From: Candidatus Methylomirabilota bacterium
Lineage (GTDB): Bacteria; Methylomirabilota; Methylomirabilia; Methylomirabilales; 2-02-FULL-66-22
Direction: 5' to 3'
DNA: 11,350 nt
Assembly: GCA_016208645.1 (NCBI GenBank)
Contig: JACQXP010000451.1
Span: 1-11,350, forward strand
Both the position numbers and the translations under genes were made by a program. Numbering within the stretch: the first letter of the stretch is position 1; every line of letters begins with the position of its first letter. The notes beneath the pieces are model-generated. The model was given only the letters and a program-made list of their open reading frames with translations. It searched no databases and had not been told where the DNA came from. Of this stretch, positions 6,052-11,350 are shown piece by piece.

Positions 6052-8535
6052 ATGCAACAGCGGGGATCCTCTCGTCTCCTCTGGAGTGGCCCGCTCCTCG
6101 GGATTGCCGTGTTTGTCCTGGGGGGATGCGCTACCGAGATGGCGGAGGTGGAGTCGCCCCAGCCGGCCCCGATGACCGCCACGCCCGCGGCTCCGTGGGC
6201 GCCCCAGCCATCGCCCCCCACCACGGCTGAGCCGCCCCGCGCCGAGGCCGCGCCGCCTCCGGCGGCACCCCCTCCGGCTGTGGAGGCCGCGCCGGCAGCC
6301 CCGGCGCCCGCACCGGCTGAACCCGCCCTGCCCAAGCCCATCGAGGTCACCGGGGTTGACGTGCAAGAGGCGGGTCCAGGAGGCCTGGCGGTGGTCGTGG
6401 CCGCCGACGGACCGATCACCACCTATGAATCCTTCACCCTGCCGGATCCGCCACGGCTGATCCTGGATATCCCGAACGCCACACACGCAATCCCCCAGCC
6501 GATTCCCGCCCGGCCGCCGATGGTGACCGCTGTCCGGTCTTCGCAGTACCGTGAGCGACCGGCGAAAATCGTCCGGCTGGTGGTGGACCTTCGCTCCATG
6601 CTGCCTTACCAGGTGGCGACGGCGGAGAATCAGCTCCGAGTGCAACTGGGAACCGCGGCGGGCCCGCCCGCCCCCGCGCCCCCAGTCCCCGCGCCGGTGA
6701 CCGCCCCCGCTCCTCCTCCGGCGGCTGCTCCTGCGCCGGTGGGGAAGGTGATGCGGGTTGATCTCCAAAGCGTTCGGGGGCGCCAGCGAATCGTGATCGG
6801 AACGAGCGGTCGGGTCGCCTACAGCGTGAGCGAGATCTCCGATCCCCCGAGCCTCGTGGTGGACGTTTCGGGGGCGCAGATCGATCCCGCGGGCGCCCGG
6901 CCCCTGGATCTCCGCCAGGTGGCCTCACCGCTGAGCCGGCTGCAGGCGATCCAGCACCAGACGGCGCCCGATCCGGTGGTCCGGGTGGTGGCCGACCTCC
7001 GGGCTCCCACGCGCTACGAGGTCCAGCAGACCCCATCGGCCATCTTGGTCGAGCTGCTGCCCTCCGCGCCGGCACCTGCCGCCCAGGCCGCGGCGGCCCC
7101 GCCGCCGGCCGACCCCGTGGTCCCAGCGGCGCCCGTGCCTGCAGCCGCTCCGGCCCCGACGCCCCCAACCGCACCCCCCCCGGCGGCAGCGGCTCCCCCG
7201 GCACCCCCGGTCGGCCCTCCTGGCCCGACTGGCCGCCTCTACATGGATTTCAAGGACGCGGACATCAATAACCTGCCCCGGATCATTGCCGTGGTCAGCG
7301 GCATGAACGTCGTGGCCGGCGGGGACGTGACGGGCAAGGTGACCGTCCGCCTGGTCAACGTGGATTGGCAGCAGGCGCTGGATGTGATCCTGAAGATCAA
7401 TGGGATGGGCTACGAACTGGACGGGAACATCATTCGCGTGGCCCCGCTGGCCAAGCTGGCGGCGGAGCAGAAGGCGCGAGAGGATACGCGGGTGGCCGCG
7501 GCCCGCGCCAAGGAAGCCGAGCAGCGGACGCAGGTCCAGCTCGAGCCCCTGGTGACTGAGGTGGTTGAGATCAACTACGCGACGGCTGCGGATGTTGTGA
7601 AGAACCTGGATCGCCTCAAGACCCCGGGTCGGCCGGATGCCAGCATCGCGGTGGATGACCGGACGAATAAGCTGATCATCAAGGAGACCAAAGGCACCAT
7701 CGCCGAGATGAAGAAACTCCTCCAAGCACTGGACAGGGCAACCCCCCAGGTAATGATCGAGGCGCGCATCGTGGAGGCGACCCGGTCGTTCTCGCAGAGC
7801 CTGGGCGTGGAATACGCCTTCACGACGAATGCCCTGACCAGTCGCGGGACTGCCGGGCACAACCTGACGCCCATCAGCGTCTTCACCTCCGCAGCCGCGA
7901 CCGGCATCTTCCCCACGGCGGGCAGCAACCCCCCCATCGCGATCTCGTTCCCGGCCTCGGGGGTCGGCGTGTCGGGCATCGGGTTGAACTTCGGCACCCT
8001 GGCGAACAATTTCTTGTTGGGCGCGCGCCTCTCGGCGGCCGAGAACGAGAACAAGATCCGGACCCTCTCGGCGCCCAAGGTCGCGACCCTGGACAACCAG
8101 GAGGCGGAGATCCGCCAGGGAACCCAGGTTCCATACACCACGGTGGACAGCTCGGGCCGGACCGTGGTGGCGTTCCAGGACGCCTTCATCCGGTTGAGGG
8201 TGACGCCCCACATCACCAATGACCGGCGGGTCTCCATGAAGGTCGAGGCGGAGCGGAGTTTCGCCGGCGATCGCATCGACTTCGCCGGTGGCTTCGCCTT
8301 CAAGCTGGAGCAGCGCAAGGCTTCCACCAACATCCTGGTCTCCAATGGCTCCACGGTGGTCATCGGCGGCCTCATGCAGAACACGGACAGCGTGTCCGAG
8401 ACCGGCCTGCCTTGGCTGAAGAACGTTCCGGTCCTCGGGTTGCTGTTCAAGAGCCATTCCATCGGGCCGAACGACAAGATCGAGCTCCTGATCTTCCTCA
8501 CGCCGACGATCCTGGAGGAGCCGCGCCTGGGCTGA
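6052..8535 (+). CDS. pilQ: Type IV pilus secretin PilQ
   Basis: PilQ is the outer-membrane channel through which the pilus exits. The 827-aa product starts with a signal peptide ending in a lipobox-like L23-G-G-C26, so it may be a lipoprotein. Two AMIN domains (about 97-200 and 232-336), which bind peptidoglycan in related proteins, are separated by Pro/Ala-rich linkers (about 35-96, 201-231, 337-393). The secretin N0/STN domain (about 394-470), an N1-type domain (about 500-563) and the secretin barrel (about 564-827) follow. The barrel has typical motifs: ATPQVMIEARIVEA, NGSTVVIGGLMQ, and VPVLGLLFKS before IELLIFLTPTI. ATG at 6052 follows AAGGAGGA and lies three bases after pilP. It is the last gene of the operon, closed by a strong terminator. 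Confidence 0.97.
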   Translation: MQQRGSSRLLWSGPLLGIAVFVLGGCATEMAEVESPQPAPMTATPAAPWAPQPSPPTTAEPPRAEAAPPPAAPPPAVEAAPAAPAPAPAEPALPKPIEVTGVDVQEAGPGGLAVVVAADGPITTYESFTLPDPPRLILDIPNATHAIPQPIPARPPMVTAVRSSQYRERPAKIVRLVVDLRSMLPYQVATAENQLRVQLGTAAGPPAPAPPVPAPVTAPAPPPAAAPAPVGKVMRVDLQSVRGRQRIVIGTSGRVAYSVSEISDPPSLVVDVSGAQIDPAGARPLDLRQVASPLSRLQAIQHQTAPDPVVRVVADLRAPTRYEVQQTPSAILVELLPSAPAPAAQAAAAPPPADPVVPAAPVPAAAPAPTPPTAPPPAAAAPPAPPVGPPGPTGRLYMDFKDADINNLPRIIAVVSGMNVVAGGDVTGKVTVRLVNVDWQQALDVILKINGMGYELDGNIIRVAPLAKLAAEQKAREDTRVAAARAKEAEQRTQVQLEPLVTEVVEINYATAADVVKNLDRLKTPGRPDASIAVDDRTNKLIIKETKGTIAEMKKLLQALDRATPQVMIEARIVEATRSFSQSLGVEYAFTTNALTSRGTAGHNLTPISVFTSAAATGIFPTAGSNPPIAISFPASGVGVSGIGLNFGTLANNFLLGARLSAAENENKIRTLSAPKVATLDNQEAEIRQGTQVPYTTVDSSGRTVVAFQDAFIRLRVTPHITNDRRVSMKVEAERSFAGDRIDFAGGFAFKLEQRKASTNILVSNGSTVVIGGLMQNTDSVSETGLPWLKNVPVLGLLFKSHSIGPNDKIELLIFLTPTILEEPRLG

Positions 8536-8565
8536 ACTCCGGCCCTTCGCACGGAGGAACACCCC

Positions 8566-8596
8566 AACGCACCCCCGGACGGGGGTGCGTTTTTTC
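8566..8596 (+). terminator. Intrinsic terminator of the pilMNOPQ operon
   Basis: A perfect 11-bp stem (AACGCACCCCC, 8566-8576, with GGGGGTGCGTT, 8581-8591) with a GGAC loop runs into six T residues (8590-8595). It begins 30 bases after the pilQ stop. This separates the pilus operon from the protease-aroC pair. Confidence 0.9.
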
Positions 8597-8597
8597 T

Positions 8598-8625
8598 TTG
8601 GTGAGGCAGGGCGAAGCTGTATGAT
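8598..8625 (+). promoter_or_regulatory. Possible promoter for the protease gene
   Basis: TTGGTG (8598-8603) and TATGAT (8620-8625) are spaced by 16 bases, right after the terminator and 39 bases before the protease ATG. A second TATAAG occurs at 8627-8632. The region is more AT-rich than its surroundings. The -35 match is partial. Confidence 0.33.
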
Positions 8626-8663
8626 GTATAAGTACTTTCAGGGGCGAAGGGATCAAAAGAGTC

Positions 8664-9221
8664 ATGGGAACCTTCAGCGTGCAGGCGACCATCTCCCATC
8701 CGCACGAGCCATCACGCTGCCAGGAGCTTTTCCTGCTCGTAGACACCGGCGCCGCCTATACGGTGATCCCTGAACCCCTGCTCGAGGCCCTGGGCGTCCA
8801 CCCGACTGCCAAGCGGACCGTGACCCTGGCGGATGGCCGCGAGGAGGTGTGGGACCTCACCTACGTGCTTATTTCGCTTGCCGGTGAGCAGGCCCCCACA
8901 CCGTGTCTAATGGCACCCCATGACGGGATGACGCTGCTGGGGGCCGTCACCCTGGGGCAATTTGGCCTGGGCGTGGATCCTCTAGGCAAGACGCTCATCC
9001 CGGTCCGCGCCCCTCTGGCCTGCACCTGCCTCTCCCCTCGCCTCTGCCTCTCCGCCCACCCAGAGGGTACCCAGGGATCGGGTGAGCCGGGTTGGGCCCC
9101 GCGGAACAGCCGGGACCCACGGCACCGCGGTCCGCTTGCAAGTGGACCGCCGTGGCGTGGGTGCCCCGAACAGCCGAACAGCCGAACACCCTTGCAAGGA
9201 GCCGCATGCTGCGCTACATGA
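8664..9221 (+). CDS. Retropepsin-like aspartic protease family protein with an abnormal C-terminal extension
   Basis: The first ~118 residues form a small clan AA (retroviral-type) aspartic protease domain. The active-site motif LLVDTGAAYTVIP carries the catalytic Asp at about residue 28 in the D-T-G triad. It is followed by LLEALGVHPTAKRTVTLADGREE and the second hydrophobic-Gly element, MTLLGAVTLGQFGLGVDPLGKTLIPV. Such proteins act as homodimers and are usually about 110-130 aa; substrates of bacterial members are mostly unknown. Here the frame runs on to 185 aa through a pyrimidine-rich tract and repeats, ending 16 bases inside aroC. That tail is low-complexity, rich in Pro, Gly, Arg and Cys, and probably not native, suggesting loss of the original stop. 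ATG at 8664 has GAAGGGA about 12 bases upstream. No signal peptide was seen. Confidence 0.72.
   Translation: MGTFSVQATISHPHEPSRCQELFLLVDTGAAYTVIPEPLLEALGVHPTAKRTVTLADGREEVWDLTYVLISLAGEQAPTPCLMAPHDGMTLLGAVTLGQFGLGVDPLGKTLIPVRAPLACTCLSPRLCLSAHPEGTQGSGEPGWAPRNSRDPRHRGPLASGPPWRGCPEQPNSRTPLQGAACCAT
9006..9061. repeat. Pyrimidine-rich tract with short CCTCTGCC-type repeats
   Basis: This stretch is almost purine-free on the + strand, with variants of GCCTCTSCC recurring (GCCTCTCCC, GCCTCTGCC, TCTCCGCCC). It has no forward stop codon in any frame, which helps the protease frame run on. It marks the point where the protease stops resembling its family. Confidence 0.4.
9057..9072. repeat. 16-bp element, inverted copy of 15-30
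   Basis: CACCCAGAGGGTACCC matches the reverse complement of positions 15-30 at 15 of 16 bases, and GGTGAG follows at 9081-9086. It begins the repeat-rich stretch between the protease domain and aroC. Confidence 0.4.
9104..9183. repeat. Near-perfect 48-bp palindrome flanked by GAACAGCC direct repeats
   Basis: Arms 9115-9138 and 9139-9162 pair at 21 of 24 positions plus one G-T pair; mismatches are 9122/9155 and 9126/9151. The centre is the palindrome CTTGCAAG (9135-9142). The 8-base unit GAACAGCC lies at 9104-9111 on the left and, twice in tandem, at 9168-9175 and 9176-9183 on the right, followed by GAACA. CCTTGCAAGG recurs at 9190-9199, just before the aroC ribosome-binding site. The layout resembles a small palindromic mobile repeat (MITE- or REP-like) with a target duplication. 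It could equally be a local structure acting on aroC expression. There is no T-run, so it is not a classic terminator. Confidence 0.55.
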
Positions 9222-10396
9222 CGGCCGGAGAATCCCATGGGCCAGCCCTGGTGGCCATCCTGGAGGGGATGCCCTCCAACGTTCCGGTGACCGCGGCCGA
9301 CATCAATAGCGAGTTGCGCCGCCGCATGGGCGGCTACGGCCGGGGCGGCCGGATGAAGATCGAGCAGGACGAGGTCCAGATCCTCGGCGGCATCCGTCAC
9401 GGCAAGACCCTGGGGAGCCCGATCGCCCTGGTGATCCGGAACCGCGACTGGGAGAACTGGAAAACCGTCATGGCGCCCGAGGCGGAGGCCGCCCGGGGCG
9501 ACCCGGACCGGCCGCCCATGACGCGGCCCAGGCCGGGACACGCGGACCTGATCGGCGGCCTCAAATACGACCATCAGGACCTGCGCAACGTCCTGGAGCG
9601 CGCCTCGGCGCGGGAGACGGCGGCGCGGGTGGCCGTGGGCGCGGCCTGCAAGTGCCTCCTGCGGCAGTTCGGGATCCAGGTGGTGAGCCACGTGGTGGAG
9701 ATGGGGGGGATCCGGGCCAAGACCGAGGGATTGAGCGCGGCCGAGATCGTGGCGCAGGCGGAAACCTCGCCCGTGCGCTGCGCCGATCCCGATGCCACCC
9801 GGGCCATCCTGGCCAAGGTGGACGAGGCTCGCGCCCGGGGCACGTCGCTGGGCGGCGTCTTCGAGGTCCTGGTCGTGGATCCGCCGGTGGGCCTGGGGAG
9901 CTACGTCCACTGGGACCACCGGCTGGACGGCCGGCTGGCGCAGGCCCTCATGAGCATCCAGGCCATCAAGGGGGTGGAGATCGGCCTGGGGTTCGAGACG
10001 GCGCGCCGCTTCGGCTTCGAGGTCCAGGACGAGATCTTCTACCAGTCCCCCGGCCCGGGGGCCGCCGAAGGCGAGGGGTTTCACCGGCGGACGAACTTCG
10101 GGGGTGGCCTGGAGGGAGGAATGACCACCGGTCAACCCCTCGTCCTGCGAGCGGCCATGAAGCCGCTCTCCACCCAGTACAAGCCGCTGGCGTCAGTGGA
10201 TATCCTGACCAAAGAGGCGAGCAAAGCCGGGGTGGAGCGTTCGGACATCACGGCGGTCCCGGCCGCCGGGGTGGTGGGGGAGGCGGTGGTGGCCTTCGTG
10301 ATCGCCCAGGCCCTGTGTGAGAAATTCGGCGCCGACAGTCTGGCGGAATTGCAACGGAATCATTCCGGCTACGTGGCATACCTCAAGTCCCGCTGA
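9206..10396 (+). CDS. aroC: Chorismate synthase
   Basis: Chorismate synthase converts 5-enolpyruvylshikimate-3-phosphate to chorismate, the last shikimate-pathway step, using reduced FMN in the cytoplasm. Visible signatures are GESHGPAL near the N-terminus (8-15, with the conserved His11), ERASARETAARVAVGA (about 131-146), and RSDITAVPAAGVVGEAVVA (from about 345). The 396-aa length is normal. ATG at 9206 gives the family N-terminus MLRYMTAGESHG and has AAGGAG four bases upstream. An upstream in-frame extension to 9092 translates repeat DNA and is rejected. Transcription may come from the protease promoter or from within the repeat region. Shikimate-pathway genes often follow pilQ in proteobacteria (there aroK and aroB); here aroC takes that place, with no aroK or aroB in the window. 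Confidence 0.97.
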   Translation: MLRYMTAGESHGPALVAILEGMPSNVPVTAADINSELRRRMGGYGRGGRMKIEQDEVQILGGIRHGKTLGSPIALVIRNRDWENWKTVMAPEAEAARGDPDRPPMTRPRPGHADLIGGLKYDHQDLRNVLERASARETAARVAVGAACKCLLRQFGIQVVSHVVEMGGIRAKTEGLSAAEIVAQAETSPVRCADPDATRAILAKVDEARARGTSLGGVFEVLVVDPPVGLGSYVHWDHRLDGRLAQALMSIQAIKGVEIGLGFETARRFGFEVQDEIFYQSPGPGAAEGEGFHRRTNFGGGLEGGMTTGQPLVLRAAMKPLSTQYKPLASVDILTKEASKAGVERSDITAVPAAGVVGEAVVAFVIAQALCEKFGADSLAELQRNHSGYVAYLKSR

Positions 10397-10503
10397 GGCG
10401 CCGAACGGAATACCCGAAGATCATCGGCAGCCTGCCCTGACCCCTGGTCTCACCGCTCCCGGATCGACCGTTCGGGTGCGCCCCCCTCGCGCGCGTTCCG
10501 CCG
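10397..10503. other. Convergent intergenic gap
   Basis: These 107 bases separate the convergent aroC and DUF4392 genes. A weak six-pair stem (CCCGGA near 10457, TTCGGG near 10470) is visible, but there is no T-run on either strand. No gene was seen. Confidence 0.4.
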
Positions 10504-11350
10504 CTAGAACGGCCGGTCGAAGGGTTTCCGGTGATAGGCCTCCACCAGGCCGCGCAGGATCGTGACCAGGGCGGCGCTGACCCCGGCCGGGATGCCGTCC
10601 ACGTGGTTGATCGGCTGCCCGGTCCCGCCATCCATCACCCGCATCCTGGCGGTCAGATCCAGGTACTCCAGCTCCCGCTTCGGATCGTGGCAGAGGCTGA
10701 GGTCGCCCGTCTGGAGGGCCAGCAGGGCGGCCAGGGCATAGCCCCCCCAGTTGGAGACGGCCGCCGGGTACAGGTGGGTGGTGGTGATCGTGCAGGCGAT
10801 GGTCGGCCCGAAGGGGACATGCGTGACGATGTACTCGTGAATCTTCCCCCAGCCGATCTCGTTGCCACCGTCTCCGACGCCGATGGTCACCTTGCCGTCC
10901 GCGGTCAGCTTGGCGATCACATTGTCGATGTTGGCCCGGGTGTGGTCCCGGTTGTGGGCGTTGATGGAGTACATGTGCCCATCCGCGGTGGCCCCCTGCT
11001 TCTCGATGCTGATCCCCAGGTCCATTTCATCGGCGCAGGGGAGGTTGGCAGCCCGATCGGTCTTGTGCAGTTCCTTGAGGCCGGCCGCCAGCCTCTCCTG
11101 GCGGATCAGCTCTTCCAGAATCGGGAAGAGTTCCCGCTCGGCGTAGAAGGTCACGCGGCACCCGATCCGCTCCAGCGCCCGCCCCGCCACGATGGAGCCG
11201 AGCGGACCGTCGTTCTCGCCGTTGGGCATGTGCCCGGGGACGGGGGCCCCGGTGAAGATCCCCACCCGCTTCCCCCGGTGGGCCATCAGGGCCTGACCGA
11301 CGGCCAGACCCAGGGGCGGCCCGCCGGCGCGGGCCGCCGCGTACATCCCG
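10504..11350 (-). CDS. DUF4392 (D-glutamate cyclase-like) protein, 5' end beyond the window
   Basis: This partial protein has at least 281 residues; the frame is open at the right edge. It matches the DUF4392 / D-glutamate cyclase C-terminal domain family, whose vertebrate member DGLUCY converts D-glutamate to 5-oxo-D-proline. Counting from the Met at 11344-11346, the motif GAPVPGHMPNGENDGPLGSI (33-52) corresponds to the family's TDGP-type element near the N-terminus. GVGDGGNEIGWG (156-167) is the hallmark Gly/Asp/Asn/Glu-rich motif. The edge Met is probably internal, because the sequence there (AAARAGGPPLGLAVGQALMAHRGKRV) already looks like the middle of a domain. It is convergent with aroC and so transcribed separately. 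The bacterial function is unproven; a role in D-glutamate or related amino-acid turnover is inference. Confidence 0.8.
   Translation of the reverse strand, partial: GMYAAARAGGPPLGLAVGQALMAHRGKRVGIFTGAPVPGHMPNGENDGPLGSIVAGRALERIGCRVTFYAERELFPILEELIRQERLAAGLKELHKTDRAANLPCADEMDLGISIEKQGATADGHMYSINAHNRDHTRANIDNVIAKLTADGKVTIGVGDGGNEIGWGKIHEYIVTHVPFGPTIACTITTTHLYPAAVSNWGGYALAALLALQTGDLSLCHDPKRELEYLDLTARMRVMDGGTGQPINHVDGIPAGVSAALVTILRGLVEAYHRKPFDRPF

Noticed and set aside
6925..8562. Long open frame on the minus strand, 545 codons, opposite pilQ
   Set aside because: It is a shadow of pilQ codon bias. There is no family motif, and the plus-strand secretin is unambiguous. The minus-strand frames at 5422-6768 and 3168-4400 are rejected for the same reason.
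9115..9162. Palindrome as an intrinsic terminator of the protease gene
   Set aside because: No T-run follows on either strand, and the protease frame passes through it. It is kept as a repeat or structural element instead.
9092..9205. Upstream extension of the aroC frame
   Set aside because: It translates palindrome and direct-repeat DNA. The conserved chorismate synthase N-terminus begins at the ATG at 9206, which has its own AAGGAG.

Overview
This 11.35 kb window is high-GC, gene-dense bacterial DNA from a Gram-negative-type (diderm) organism, because it encodes an outer-membrane secretin and two predicted lipoproteins of a type IV pilus machine. Nothing in the window fixes the taxon. The GC-rich codon use, the Pro/Ala-rich secretin, the pilMNOPQ-protease-aroC order and the neighbouring DUF4392 gene would fit an environmental lineage such as Methylomirabilota/Rokubacteria or a delta-type proteobacterium. 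That placement is an inference.

Positions 65-3057 carry a run of minor pilins on the + strand: a GspH/FimT-type pseudopilin, PilV, PilW and a PilX-type protein. The first three have a prepilin-peptidase site (G followed by F, with Glu at +5) and are tightly packed: GTGA overlap between the first and second, TGAATG junction between the second and third. The PilX-type gene appears to have a frameshift near its 3' end, so its natural stop (2916-2918) lies out of frame and the frame now runs on to 3057. A promoter-like site precedes the next block.

Positions 3231-8535 are a complete pilMNOPQ operon for the type IV pilus alignment complex. PilM is the cytoplasmic actin-like ring. PilN and PilO are inner-membrane partners, with the INLLP motif of PilN docking on PilM. 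PilP is a lipoprotein linker to the secretin, and PilQ is the outer-membrane pore. A strong intrinsic terminator at 8566-8596 closes it. The window contains no motor ATPase, major pilin, PilC, PilD or PilY1 gene.

Positions 8664-10396 hold a small retropepsin-like aspartic protease gene and aroC (chorismate synthase, shikimate pathway). Between them is a repeat-rich stretch: a pyrimidine tract, a 16-bp element that recurs inverted near position 15, a 48-bp near-perfect palindrome, and 8-bp direct repeats flanking it. The protease frame reads through all of this into aroC. A partial DUF4392 (D-glutamate cyclase-like) gene lies convergently at the right edge.

No wholly new system is evident. 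The best leads are the pilX frameshift, the palindromic repeat element upstream of aroC with the protease readthrough, and the inverted repeat over the pilM promoter. No RNA gene, CRISPR array or transposase was seen.
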